DNA of 64,000 bases, taken from assembly GCF_008705135.1 (NCBI RefSeq), contig NZ_CP023694.1:8841001-8905000 (forward strand). Reading direction: 5' to 3'. The position numbers and the translations under genes were made by a program. This stretch comes from Streptomyces coeruleorubidus (GTDB lineage Bacteria; Actinomycetota; Actinomycetes; Streptomycetales; Streptomycetaceae). The number at the start of each line of letters is the position of its first letter. Position 1 is the stretch's first letter. This document shows, piece after piece, positions 8,899 to 17,309 of this stretch. The notes below the pieces were generated by a model. It ran no database searches. It was given only the letters and a program-made list of their open reading frames with translations, and had not been told where the DNA came from.

Positions 8899-9252
8899 CT
8901 AGGCCCGCAAAACCCTCGCCCAATCATCCGGCACCCGCCCCGCAGGCCCCGGCACCGGCTGATCCGCGGGATGACTCACCGGCGCGGCCAGCTCCGGCCC
9001 CGACTCGTACAACTCGTTCGTCGAGTAGTCCCAGTACCAGACCTCACCCGGCTCGAAGCTCTGCACCAACGGATGCCCCGACTCCCTGAAATGAGCCGTC
9101 GCATGCTTCGCGGGCGAACTGTCACAGCACCCCACATGCCCGCACTGCGCACACCGCCGAAGGTGGAACCACCACCCCCCGGCGGCCTCGCACTCCGCAC
9201 ACCCGCTCCCGCTGGGCGCAGCACTCGGGTCGATCCCGTTCTCACCACTCAT
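8899..9252 (-). CDS. UBP-type zinc finger protein
   Basis: The product is 117 residues, ATG at 9252, overlapping the kinase stop by four bases (ATGA), so it is translationally coupled. The zinc-binding pattern is clear: CAECEAAGGWW, then CAQCGHVGCCD, then HATAHFRESGHPLVQ, as in ubiquitin-C-terminus-binding ZnF-UBP domains of eukaryotic deubiquitinases. The rest (EPGEVWYWDYSTNELY) continues the fold. Bacteria of this kind have no ubiquitin, so the ligand is unknown; a free C-terminal peptide such as that of a ubiquitin-like protein or a damaged protein is one possibility. It is the last gene of the three-gene redox/signalling operon, and its TAG stop lies inside the CTAG duplication of the MITE-like element. 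Confidence 0.88.
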   Translation of the reverse strand: MSGENGIDPSAAPSGSGCAECEAAGGWWFHLRRCAQCGHVGCCDSSPAKHATAHFRESGHPLVQSFEPGEVWYWDYSTNELYESGPELAAPVSHPADQPVPGPAGRVPDDWARVLRA

Positions 9253-10694
9253 GCCGACTCCTCCTCGACCGCTGTCAGCGGAAGCAGCACCTGGAACCGC
9301 GTGTCCCCGGGCTCCGACTCCGCCTGAATGCTCCCGTGATGCTTGTTGACCACGATCCGCCAGGAGATGTCGAGCCCGAGCCCGGTCCCCTCACCCACCG
9401 GCTTCGTCGTGAAGAACGGGTCGAAGATCCGCCCCCGGTCCTCCGCCGGGATACCGACGCCCGTGTCCCGGAACTCCACCAGCAGCCGGTCGTGGTCCCG
9501 GGCCGTCCGTACGGTCAGCGTCCCTTCCCCGCCCGCGCTGTTCATCGCCGAGACCGCGTTGTCGATCAGGTTCGTCCACACCTGGTTGAGTTCCGCCGGG
9601 TACGCCGGGATCCTCGGCAGCGTCCGGTCGTAGTCCTTGACGACCTTGATCCGCCGGCCGATCTTGCCCGACAGCATCAGCAGCGTGCTGTCGAGCAGTT
9701 CGTGCACATCGGCGTTCTGGAAGGGCGCCCGGTCGAGCTGGGAGTACTGTTTGGCGGCGTCGACGAGATGCGAGATGCGCGCGGTGGAGTCGTTGATCTC
9801 GTCCATCAACAGCTCGGTCTCGACGGTGTAGTTGAGCCATCCGACGGCGCTCGGCAGGAGTTCCTCGTCCACCGCCGCCGCGACCTGGTCCAGCCAGTCC
9901 TCGTCGAGACCGGCCTGGACGAAGGCGGGGGCGATCCGCCAGCCGTCCGGGATGCCGTGGTCGTCGAGCCAGTCGGTGAGCGCGTCCTCGCGGTCGGAGG
10001 CCTCCAGCGGACTCAGCGTCGGTGCCTTGGCGACCCGCTCGGCGGTGCGTTCCTGGAGGTCGATGAGGTTCGCCATGACCTCGGGGGAGTACGAGCCCTG
10101 CGCGATGACCGCCAGCTTGTGCCGCATCTTGCCCACCCGCTCCCGCAGCGTCGCGGTCGCCCGTACGGCAGCCGCCGCGGGGTTGTTGAGCTCGTGGGTG
10201 AGGCCGGCGGACAACGAGCCGAGCGCCAGCAGCCGCTCGCGCTGCCCGATGGCCCGCTGGGTGTTCTTCGAACCGAAGAACAGCCCCTCCAGCAGATGCA
10301 CCGCCATCGGGAACCACTCCTGCATGATGCCTGCGAACGTGTCGGCGGGCAGCACGAAGAACCGCGTCGGCTCGGTGACGCGCATGGAGTTGTTGTAGAC
10401 CTGCCGCACCCGGTCGCCCAGATACGCCTGCATGGACCCCGCGTACACCCCGCGCTGGGAGGTCCGGGTCACCTCCACGTCGTCCCCGCCGACCCGGCGG
10501 TACAGCACGACCGTGCCCTCCAGCATCACGTAGAAGCAGGTGGCGGGTTCACCCTCGGTGTACACGGGGCCGGGTTCGAACTGCTCCACGCGCCCCTCGG
10601 CGCACAGCCGTCCCAGCTGCTCGGGGGTCAGCTTCTCGAACAGGAACAGGGAGCCGATCTCCTGCGGGGCGCAAGGCAGGGGCTGCCCGCTCAC
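9249..10694 (-). CDS. Histidine kinase with N-terminal cyclic-nucleotide-binding domain
   Basis: The product is 481 residues. The GTG at 10694 overlaps the upstream stop as GTGA. Residues about 10-140 form a cNMP-binding beta-barrel (LFLFEKLTPEQL, GEPATCFYVMLEG), although the classical phosphate-binding cassette is not clear. The kinase core follows: H-box LSAGLTHELNNPA with His167, N-box NQVWTNLIDNAV, and G boxes DTGVGIPAEDRG and GEGTGLGLDISW. There is no membrane segment, so sensing is cytoplasmic. It should phosphorylate the receiver domain encoded just upstream (Asp68 of that protein) or respond to it. Both genes are coupled by overlap, which strongly supports a dedicated pair. Confidence 0.9.
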   Translation of the reverse strand: MSGQPLPCAPQEIGSLFLFEKLTPEQLGRLCAEGRVEQFEPGPVYTEGEPATCFYVMLEGTVVLYRRVGGDDVEVTRTSQRGVYAGSMQAYLGDRVRQVYNNSMRVTEPTRFFVLPADTFAGIMQEWFPMAVHLLEGLFFGSKNTQRAIGQRERLLALGSLSAGLTHELNNPAAAAVRATATLRERVGKMRHKLAVIAQGSYSPEVMANLIDLQERTAERVAKAPTLSPLEASDREDALTDWLDDHGIPDGWRIAPAFVQAGLDEDWLDQVAAAVDEELLPSAVGWLNYTVETELLMDEINDSTARISHLVDAAKQYSQLDRAPFQNADVHELLDSTLLMLSGKIGRRIKVVKDYDRTLPRIPAYPAELNQVWTNLIDNAVSAMNSAGGEGTLTVRTARDHDRLLVEFRDTGVGIPAEDRGRIFDPFFTTKPVGEGTGLGLDISWRIVVNKHHGSIQAESEPGDTRFQVLLPLTAVEEESA

Positions 10695-12367
10695 GACTGC
10701 TCCAGATACCGGTGGACGAGCATCACGGCCATGGCTCCCTCTCCGACGGCGGACGCGACCCGCTTGGCGGACTCGGAGCGGGCGTCGCCCGCCACGAACA
10801 CGCCGGGCACATTGGTCTCCAGGTGGTACGGCGGCCGGTCCAGCTCCCAGCCCTCCGGCGGGCGGCCGTCGGGCGTCAGGTCGGGTCCGGCGAGGATGAA
10901 CCCGCGTTCGTCCCGCAGCACCGTGCCGTCGAGCCAGTCGGTCCGCGGGGCAGCGCCGATGAACACGAACACCCACTGCGCGTCGACCTGTTCGGTCTCG
11001 CCGGTGTCCACGTCCCGCAGCGTCAGCCGCTCCAGGTGACCGTCGCCGTGCGCTTCCTCGACGACCGTGCGGGCGCGCACCTGGATGTTCGGGGACTCCT
11101 CGATCTGCTGGATGAGGTAGTGCGACATCGACGCCGCCAGCGACTCGCCGCGCACCAGCAGCGTCACCGACTTGGCGCCCCGTGAGAGGTACATCGCCGC
11201 CTGCCCGGCGGAGTTGGCGCCGCCGACGATGTACACGTCCTGTCCCTGGCAGGAGGGAGCCTCCGTCAGGGCCGAGCCGTAGAACACTCCGCACCCGGTC
11301 AGGTCCTCGCAGCCGGGCGCCGCCAGCTGCCGGTAGGACACGCCGGTCGCCAGGATCACGCTGTGCGCGGCGACCGCCGAGCCGTCCGAGAACCGGACGA
11401 TCCGGGCGGCGCCGTTGGCCTCCAGCGCCGTCACCTCGCGCGCGGAGAGGATCTCGGCGCCGAACTTCGTCGCCTGCCGCCGTGCCCGGTCGGTGAGCTG
11501 GGCCCCCGACACGCCGTCGGGGAAGCCCAGGTAGTTCTCGATGCGTGAGCTCTGCCCGGCCTGCCCGCCGGTCGCGGACCGCTCCACGAGCACCGTCCGC
11601 AGCCCTTCGGAGGCGCCGTAGACCGCCGCGCCGAGCCCGGCCGGACCGCCGCCGATCACGACCAGGTCGTAGAACTCGGCCGTCGGGGTCGTCGCCAGCC
11701 CGACCCGGGCGGCGAGGTCGACTGCCTCCGGCTCCACCAGCGGTGTCCCGTCCGGCGTGATCACCACCGGCAGCCGCATCCCGTCCTCACCGGCCGCGGC
11801 CAGCAGCCGCCGCCCCTCCGGCTCGTCGGAGGAGTACCAGCGGTACGGCACCTGGTTGCGGGCCAGGAACTCCCGGACGTCCGAGGAGCGCGCCGACCAG
11901 CGGTGCCCGACGACCTTCGTGCTGGGGACGGGCCGGTGGTCGCCGGCCCGCCATGCCCGGAGCAGATCGTCGACGACCGGGTAGAGCTTCTCCTCGGGCG
12001 GGTCCCACGGCTTGAGCAGGTAGTGGTCGAGGTCGACGACGTTGATCGCGTCGATCGCCGCGTTCGTGTCCGCGTACGCCGTCAGCAGCACCCGCCGGGC
12101 GCCCGGGTAGACGTCCAGGGCCTGTTCGAGGAACTCGATGCCGTTCATCTGCGGCATCCGGTAGTCGGCCAGGATCACGGCCACGAGATCGCCGCGCAGC
12201 TTCAGCTCCCGCAGCGCGTCGAGCGCGGACTCGCCGGACTCCGCGCGCACGATCCGGTACGACGCGCCGTACCGCCGCCTCAGGTCCCGGGCCACGGCCC
12301 GGGAGACCCCCGGGTCGTCGTCCACGGTCATGACGACGGTCCGCGCCGCATCGGCGGCCTGTGCCAT
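10691..12367 (-). CDS. Response-regulator receiver fused to a thioredoxin-reductase-like FAD protein
   Basis: The product is 558 residues from the ATG at 12367. Residues 10-125 are a receiver domain with the acidic pocket DDD at 16-18, phospho-acceptor Asp68 in ADYRMP and Lys119. Residues about 150-225 look like a degenerate glutaredoxin fold (VREFLARNQVPYRW, cis-Pro loop LPVVI) whose CxxC site is replaced by WSARSSD. From 232 on there is an FAD Rossmann motif (DLVVIGGGPAGLGAA) and an NAD(P) motif (VYIVGGANSAGQAA). The thioredoxin-reductase CxxC is missing: the site reads VFYGSAL. The enzyme therefore probably oxidises NAD(P)H or senses the pyridine-nucleotide pool rather than reducing thioredoxin. 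It is the first gene of the operon. Confidence 0.9.
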   Translation of the reverse strand: MAQAADAARTVVMTVDDDPGVSRAVARDLRRRYGASYRIVRAESGESALDALRELKLRGDLVAVILADYRMPQMNGIEFLEQALDVYPGARRVLLTAYADTNAAIDAINVVDLDHYLLKPWDPPEEKLYPVVDDLLRAWRAGDHRPVPSTKVVGHRWSARSSDVREFLARNQVPYRWYSSDEPEGRRLLAAAGEDGMRLPVVITPDGTPLVEPEAVDLAARVGLATTPTAEFYDLVVIGGGPAGLGAAVYGASEGLRTVLVERSATGGQAGQSSRIENYLGFPDGVSGAQLTDRARRQATKFGAEILSAREVTALEANGAARIVRFSDGSAVAAHSVILATGVSYRQLAAPGCEDLTGCGVFYGSALTEAPSCQGQDVYIVGGANSAGQAAMYLSRGAKSVTLLVRGESLAASMSHYLIQQIEESPNIQVRARTVVEEAHGDGHLERLTLRDVDTGETEQVDAQWVFVFIGAAPRTDWLDGTVLRDERGFILAGPDLTPDGRPPEGWELDRPPYHLETNVPGVFVAGDARSESAKRVASAVGEGAMAVMLVHRYLEQS

Positions 12368-12473
12368 ACGTCCCCCACACCGGGCGGTCGACTCACGGCA
12401 CGGCGCCCCGGGGCACCGCACCGACCTTCGCCCATCGTATGTTCGATCGCCGGGGGGCGCTCCGATACGGAGA

Positions 12474-12827
12474 TCAGCTCCGGCGGGCCCCCAGCACGCA
12501 GAACTCGTTGCCCTCCGGGTCGGCCAGCGTCACCCACGGCTGCTCGCCCTGCCCCACGTCGGCGTGGAGCGCGCCGAGCGCCAGCAGCCGGGCCACTTCG
12601 GCCTCTTGGTCGTCGGGCCGGAAATCGAGGTGGAGGCGGTTCTTGACGGTCTTGCTCTCCGGCACGGTCGTGAAGAGCAGCCCCGGCAGCCGGTCCGGGG
12701 CGGGCCGGATCTCGAACTCGTCGGGTGCGTCGTTCACCACCGTCCAGCCCAGCGCCTCGGCCCACCAGCGGCCCAGCGCCACGGGATCGGCCGAGTCCAC
12801 CATTACCTGCTCCCACTCCAGAGACAT
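12474..12827 (-). CDS. VOC family (glyoxalase/bleomycin-resistance fold) protein
   Basis: The product is 117 residues, start ATG at 12827 (MSLEWEQVMVDS). It is a single VOC-fold unit typical of actinobacterial glyoxalase-like proteins: DPVALGRWWAEALGW, LHLDFRP, WVTLADPEGNEFCVL. Members of this DUF-type branch bind metal or small ligands, and most have no known substrate. A weak Shine-Dalgarno lies before the start. The promoter region is shared with the divergent universal stress protein gene, 77 bases away, which suggests a general stress setting. Confidence 0.85.
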   Translation of the reverse strand: MSLEWEQVMVDSADPVALGRWWAEALGWTVVNDAPDEFEIRPAPDRLPGLLFTTVPESKTVKNRLHLDFRPDDQEAEVARLLALGALHADVGQGEQPWVTLADPEGNEFCVLGARRS

Positions 12828-12904
12828 GCGGGAAGAATAGTGAAAACTGATCATCGTCGCAGTGGCTTTTGCATGCAGTGGCATTCACACAAGGAGGCAG
12901 CCGG

Positions 12905-13786
12905 ATGACACGCCCGATCACCGCAGGGGTCGACGGAACGCAGGAGAGCCTCGCGGCCCTCGCCTGGGCGGCCCGCGAGGCGGTGCGGCGCGACCGGCCG
13001 CTGCGCGTGGTGCACGCCTGGCGGTTCCAGCCGCAGGAGGCGCTCGAAGCCGGGATCGCCGGGGACGCGGACAGCCAGGCGGAGTGGGTGCACAGCGCTG
13101 TGACCGAGGCGGTCGGGACCATCACCGAACGGCACCCTGACCTAAAGGTGACCACCGACGTCGTGGAGGGCCCGGTCGTCGACACCCTGGTCGCCGCGGC
13201 TGCCGGCGCCGAGCTGCTGGTGCTCGGCTCGCGCGGCCACGGGCCGATCGTCGGTTTCCTGCTCGGCTCGGTCGGCCAGCAGGTCATCGCCGAGGCCACC
13301 CGGCCCGTCGTGCTCGTCCGGGCCGGTGACCAGCCCTCCGTCGAGGCCGCCGGACGGGAGATCGTCGTGGGCCAGCAGGGCGACCCGGAGGACAGCGCCG
13401 ACGCGCTGCGGTTCGCGTTCGAGACGGCTGCCGCGCGCGGGGCGACGGTGCGGGTCGTACGGGCCTGGACCCTGCCGCCGGTGTTCGCCTACAGCCCCGG
13501 CTCGCTGAAGCTCCTCGACGAGGCCGGGGGGCTGGAGCCCTACGAGAAGAAGGCCCTGGCCGCCGCGGTCCTGCCGTGGCGGGAGCGTTTCCCCGACGTG
13601 CCGGTGGAGGAGCACGTCGAAATGGGCAGCGCCGGGCAGGTGCTGCTGTCGGTGGCCGGGACGGCCCAGGTGATGATCGTGGGACGGCGGGCCCACCGTA
13701 CGGCCGTCGGTGCCCGGATCGGCTCGGTGGCGCACGGCGTGCTGCACCACGCGGACTGCCCGGTGGCCGTGGTCCCGCACGCCTGA
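12905..13786 (+). CDS. Universal stress protein, tandem USP domains
   Basis: The product is 293 residues, ATG at 12905 after a strong AAGGAGG site. Two USP domains are visible, about 5-145 and 155-290. Both keep the ATP-binding loop G-x2-G-x9-G-S: GSRGHGPIVGFLLGSVG in the first and GRRAHRTAVGARIGSVA in the second. Tandem USPs of this type are abundant in actinomycetes and are induced by hypoxia and stationary phase. The second half ends DCPVAVVPHA, as is typical. The gene appears monocistronic, convergent with the DUF4032 gene. Confidence 0.93.
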   Translation: MTRPITAGVDGTQESLAALAWAAREAVRRDRPLRVVHAWRFQPQEALEAGIAGDADSQAEWVHSAVTEAVGTITERHPDLKVTTDVVEGPVVDTLVAAAAGAELLVLGSRGHGPIVGFLLGSVGQQVIAEATRPVVLVRAGDQPSVEAAGREIVVGQQGDPEDSADALRFAFETAAARGATVRVVRAWTLPPVFAYSPGSLKLLDEAGGLEPYEKKALAAAVLPWRERFPDVPVEEHVEMGSAGQVLLSVAGTAQVMIVGRRAHRTAVGARIGSVAHGVLHHADCPVAVVPHA

Positions 13787-13799
13787 CGGTGGCTGTGGC

Positions 13800-15032
13800 T
13801 CAGTCCGCCGTCGGCTGGAGCGTCTTGCGGGCCTTGGGGAGGATGTTCTGGATGTAGTCCTCGACCGCCGTTTCGATGCCGATGTCGTGCTGGGCCCGCT
13901 CGGACATGTACCAGCGGTGTTCGAGGAGCTGGTGGTAGATCTCCGCCGGGTCCATGGAACCGCGCAGTTCGGGCGGCACCGCCCGCACGGTCGGCCGGAA
14001 CACCTCCCGCACCCAGCGGTGGGCCAGCACCTCCGGGCGGGCGCCGAGGGGGTCGCCCGGGGCGTAGTCGTCCTGGGTCGCCATCCAGCTCTCCAGGTCG
14101 TTGAGCAGCCGCCGGGCCTGGTTCTCCTCGGTGTCCAGCCCGGTCAGGCGCAGCAGCTGGCGCTGGTGGTGGCCCGCGTCGACGACCTTGGGCACGAAGG
14201 TGACCGTGTCGCCGTTCGAGGCGTGCTCGATCTGCATCTCGGCGACGTCGAACCCGAGTTCGTTCAGGCGGCGGATCCGGCGCTCGATGTAGTGGTACTT
14301 CCCGGCCGGGTAGACGGACGTGCGGGTGAGTTCGTCCCACAGGCCGCGGTAGCGGGCGCAGATCTCCATCCCGAACTCGATCGGGTCCACGGACGGGTGC
14401 AGCGCCCCGGACGCCTCCAGGTCCAGCAGCTCCCCGCTGATGTTCACGCGGGCGAGGTCCAGGTCGTACTCACGCTGCCCGGAGCTGAGCTGCGGATGCA
14501 GGTCACCGGTCTCGGCGTCCACCAGATACGCGGCGTAGGCGCCCGCGTCGCGCCGGAAGAGCGTGTTGGACAGCGAGCAGTCGCCCCAGGCGAACCCGGC
14601 CAGGTGCAGCCGCACCAGCAGCACGGCGAGCGCGTCCATCAGCCGGTGCATGGTGGCGGGGCGCATGGTCGTCTCGAACATCGAGCGGTACGGCATCGAG
14701 CCGCCCAGGTGCCGGGTGATCAGCACGCTCTCCAGCGGGGCGCCGTCGGCGCCGGTACGGCCGGTGACCACGGCCAGCGGGTCCACCGCCGGGATGCCGA
14801 TCCGGTCCAGGTCGCGCAGCAGCCCGTACTCGCGCTGCGCGGGCCGCTCGGCCAGTTCCTTGACGGCGATCACCTCGTCGCCGGCCCGGGAGTAACGCAC
14901 CACGTGCCGGGAGATGCCGCGGGGCAGCGGCACGAGGTACTCCTCCGGCCACTCCTCCAGGGGCAGGTCCCACGGCAGCTCCAGCAGAAGCGCGGGATGC
15001 TCCGGGTTGGTCGCGCTGATCTGAAGTGCCAT
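13800..15032 (-). CDS. DUF4032 protein with kinase-like N-terminal domain
   Basis: The product is 410 residues, ATG at 15032. The N-terminal 230 residues look like a lipopolysaccharide-kinase/protein-kinase-like fold: VIAVKELAERPAQREY supplies a possible ATP-anchoring Lys, and WGDCSLSNTLF is a clear variant of the HGDxxxxN catalytic loop, followed by LVDAETGD as the metal-binding segment. The C-terminal half (DITRTSVYPAGKYHYIERRIRRLNELGFD-type region) matches my memory of DUF4032. The His of the catalytic loop is replaced by Trp-Gly. Target unknown. It is convergent with the universal stress protein gene, leaving only 13 bases between stops. Confidence 0.85.
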   Translation of the reverse strand: MALQISATNPEHPALLLELPWDLPLEEWPEEYLVPLPRGISRHVVRYSRAGDEVIAVKELAERPAQREYGLLRDLDRIGIPAVDPLAVVTGRTGADGAPLESVLITRHLGGSMPYRSMFETTMRPATMHRLMDALAVLLVRLHLAGFAWGDCSLSNTLFRRDAGAYAAYLVDAETGDLHPQLSSGQREYDLDLARVNISGELLDLEASGALHPSVDPIEFGMEICARYRGLWDELTRTSVYPAGKYHYIERRIRRLNELGFDVAEMQIEHASNGDTVTFVPKVVDAGHHQRQLLRLTGLDTEENQARRLLNDLESWMATQDDYAPGDPLGARPEVLAHRWVREVFRPTVRAVPPELRGSMDPAEIYHQLLEHRWYMSERAQHDIGIETAVEDYIQNILPKARKTLQPTAD

Positions 15033-15073
15033 GAGCCGGGTGTCCTTGTCTCGCCGCTGATCGTCACCTCAGA

Positions 15074-15817
15074 TTAGAGGGCGCGCTCCCGGGCCCGGTG
15101 TGCGGCGTCCTTCAACGAGCCGCGGTGGACGGGACCGTGCCCGGGCAGCAGCAGCTCGCCCTCCAGTTCCGCGAGGACGTCCAGGGACGCCACGGCACGC
15201 GGGCGCTCGTGGTGGAACATGTCCGGCAGCAGCTGCGGCCCCTCGACCGGCGAGGTGGGGTGCCCGCTGACCAGGGCGTCGCCGGAGACGAGCACACCGG
15301 TGCCCGGCAGGTGGTAGGCGCAGTGCCCGTCGGTGTGGCCCGGCGTGTGCACCGGCACGGGCCGCCCGGGCAGGTCCAGGGGCCCCGCCGGGAAGGGCTC
15401 GGGGGCCGTGACCGGGTTGTGCGTCGTGCCGCCGGAGCGCAGCGCGTGTACGGCCCATGGCAGCACACCCGGCCGCCAGCCGTTTTTCAGTACCGTCCCG
15501 ATAGACACCTGGTGCAGGAACTCCCGGCGCGCGTGCGGTGCTTCGGCCGCGTGCAGGTACACGGGCGTGCCGTACGTCGCGCGCAGGTACTCGGCGGAAC
15601 CCAGGTGGTCGTTGTGCGCGTGCGTGATCAGCACCGCCGCGACCGCCTCCGGGGAGCTTCCCACCTCCGCGAGCGAGGCGAGGAGACGCTCCCGGTCGCC
15701 GGGGTAGCCGGTGTCGACGAGCGTGACGGCGTCCCCCTCCGCGAGGATCACCCAGTTGGTGTCGGAGCCGTGCACCAGGTAGGTGCCGTCCGCGACTTGG
15801 TGTACGTCTGCCCGCAT
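15074..15817 (-). CDS. MBL-fold metallo-hydrolase
   Basis: The product is 247 residues, ATG at 15817. The metal-binding motif THAHNDHLG is intact, and other ligands are present (HTPGHTDGHCAYH, SGDALVSGHP, LLPGHG). Domain order and length fit the glyoxalase-II-like branch of the metallo-beta-lactamase superfamily. There is no signal peptide, so it is a cytoplasmic hydrolase acting on a thioester, lactone or similar substrate. It lies 41 bases upstream of the DUF4032 gene on the same strand and may be cotranscribed with it. Confidence 0.9.
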   Translation of the reverse strand: MRADVHQVADGTYLVHGSDTNWVILAEGDAVTLVDTGYPGDRERLLASLAEVGSSPEAVAAVLITHAHNDHLGSAEYLRATYGTPVYLHAAEAPHARREFLHQVSIGTVLKNGWRPGVLPWAVHALRSGGTTHNPVTAPEPFPAGPLDLPGRPVPVHTPGHTDGHCAYHLPGTGVLVSGDALVSGHPTSPVEGPQLLPDMFHHERPRAVASLDVLAELEGELLLPGHGPVHRGSLKDAAHRARERAL

Positions 15818-15927
15818 GATCGCCCCGCGTTGGTGTGGTCCCAGCCCGACGAGAGAAGGAAAGCAGACGCCACGGCAGGCGGAACGGCCAGGTCCTCAAC
15901 GGACCGGCGGGGCGTGGCCGTTCGGGC

Positions 15928-16551
15928 TCAGTGCACGCCGTGCGGGCGGAACTGGATGCTGATCCGCGGCTCCGTCGCGCGGGTGCTCTTGGGGACGGAG
16001 TGCTCCCAGGTGCGCTGGCAGGAGCCGCCCATCACGATCAGGTCGCCGTGGCCCAGTGGCCGGCGCACGGTGTCGCGACCGCCCCGCATCGGACGCAGCA
16101 GCAGGTCACGGGGCGCTCCCACCGACAGGATGGCGACCATCGTGTCCTCGCGCGCACCCCGCCCGATCCGGTCGCCGTGCCAGGCCACGCTGTCCCGGCC
16201 GTCGCGGTAGTAGCACAGCCCGGCCGTGGTGAACGGCTCGCCCAGTTCCTCGCCGTAGTGGGCGCTCAGCGCGTCGCGCGCCTCGGTCAGGACCGGGTGC
16301 GGCAGCGGGTCCTCGGCGCCGTAGAAGGCGAGCAGCCGGGGGACGTCGACGACGTGGTCGTACATCGTGCGCCGCTCCGCCCGCCACGGCACCTCGGCTG
16401 CCAGCTGTTCGAACAGCGCGTCGGAACCGCTGAGCCACCCGGGCAGGACGTCGAGCCAGGCGCCGAAACCGAGGTCGGTACGGCTGATCCCGTCGAGAGG
16501 CGCGAGCCGCAGCTCGTCCGTCTGGTCGAAGAGGGAGCCCTGGAGGTGCAT
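15928..16551 (-). CDS. AlkB-type 2-oxoglutarate/Fe(II) dioxygenase
   Basis: The product is 207 residues, ATG at 16551. The iron ligands are the HxD in WHGDRIG and the His of WEHSVPK, and the 2-oxoglutarate-binding Arg lies in RISIQFRPH. The conserved LCYYRDGRDSVAWHGD region is typical of AlkB proteins that repair alkylated DNA or RNA bases by oxidative demethylation. The length is normal for the family. The gene is divergent from a tetR gene, with a palindromic operator-like site in the 103-base gap, so the TetR protein may control it as well as itself. Confidence 0.9.
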   Translation of the reverse strand: MHLQGSLFDQTDELRLAPLDGISRTDLGFGAWLDVLPGWLSGSDALFEQLAAEVPWRAERRTMYDHVVDVPRLLAFYGAEDPLPHPVLTEARDALSAHYGEELGEPFTTAGLCYYRDGRDSVAWHGDRIGRGAREDTMVAILSVGAPRDLLLRPMRGGRDTVRRPLGHGDLIVMGGSCQRTWEHSVPKSTRATEPRISIQFRPHGVH

Positions 16552-16603
16552 GGCCCCAGCGTACCCCGTAATCGAAAACTTGTTCCATGGGAATTCCGAG
16601 CCT

Positions 16604-16625
16604 TTCGATACATCGGTGTATCGAA
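16604..16625. promoter_or_regulatory. Palindromic operator between alkB and tetR genes
   Basis: TTCGATACA (16604-16612) and TGTATCGAA (16617-16625) form a perfect 9-base inverted repeat around TCGG. A third half-site TATCGAA follows at about 16636-16642, overlapping the Shine-Dalgarno of the tetR gene. The arrangement fits autoregulation by the TetR-family protein and possible control of the divergent alkB gene. Confidence 0.75.
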
Positions 16626-16654
16626 TACAGTGACGTATCGAAAGGAGGCCGGGC

Positions 16655-17293
16655 ATGGCCGTGGAGCGAACGACCGGGCGTGTGACCAGGCGCCGTGTCC
16701 GCACCCGGGCCAACCTCCTGGACGCGGCGTTCTCCGTGTTCGCGGCCAAGGGCTTCGGGCACGTCTCGATCGAGGAGGTCTGCGAGGCCGCCGGCTACAG
16801 CAGGGGCGCCTTCTACTCCAACTTCTCCAGCCTCGACGAGCTGTTCTTCGCCCTCTACCGCGAGCGGGCCGACCTGATCGCGGAGCAGGTGTCCGGGGCC
16901 CTCGCCCTCGACGGGCCCGGCCTCGACGTGCCGGCCGCCGTGGACCGCGTCACCGACGTGCTGCTCCTCGACCGGGACTGGCTCCTGGTGAAGACGGACT
17001 TCCTGGTGCACGCCGCCCGCGACCCGGAGGTGGCCCGGAGCCTGCTGGAGCACCGGGCGCGGCTGCGGCAGGCGATCGCAGACCGGCTCGCCCGCGCCCG
17101 CGGCCACACCGCACTGCCCGCCGTCCTGGGCGACACCGACGGCGCCGCCCACGCCGTGGTCGCGGCCTACGACGGCGTCACCACGCAACTGCTGCTGGAC
17201 CGGGACGTCGAACACGCCCGCGCCTGGCTGAAGCAACTGCTCACGGCCCTGCTGACCGACGGCAGCGGCACCCCCGACCACAGGCAGAACTGA
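16655..17293 (+). CDS. TetR-family transcriptional regulator
   Basis: The product is 212 residues, ATG at 16655 after AAAGGAGG. The N-terminal helix-turn-helix is clear: RANLLDAAFSVFAAKGFGHVSIEEVCEAAGYSRGAFYSNF. The C-terminal ligand domain is helical without recognised ligand residues. The gene starts just downstream of a perfect palindrome with TATCGAA half-sites, its likely operator. It is followed after 16 bases by the FAD dehydrogenase gene, so the dehydrogenase is a probable target and its substrate the possible inducer. Confidence 0.92.
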   Translation: MAVERTTGRVTRRRVRTRANLLDAAFSVFAAKGFGHVSIEEVCEAAGYSRGAFYSNFSSLDELFFALYRERADLIAEQVSGALALDGPGLDVPAAVDRVTDVLLLDRDWLLVKTDFLVHAARDPEVARSLLEHRARLRQAIADRLARARGHTALPAVLGDTDGAAHAVVAAYDGVTTQLLLDRDVEHARAWLKQLLTALLTDGSGTPDHRQN

Positions 17294-17309
17294 AGAAGGG
17301 AACGTCGCC

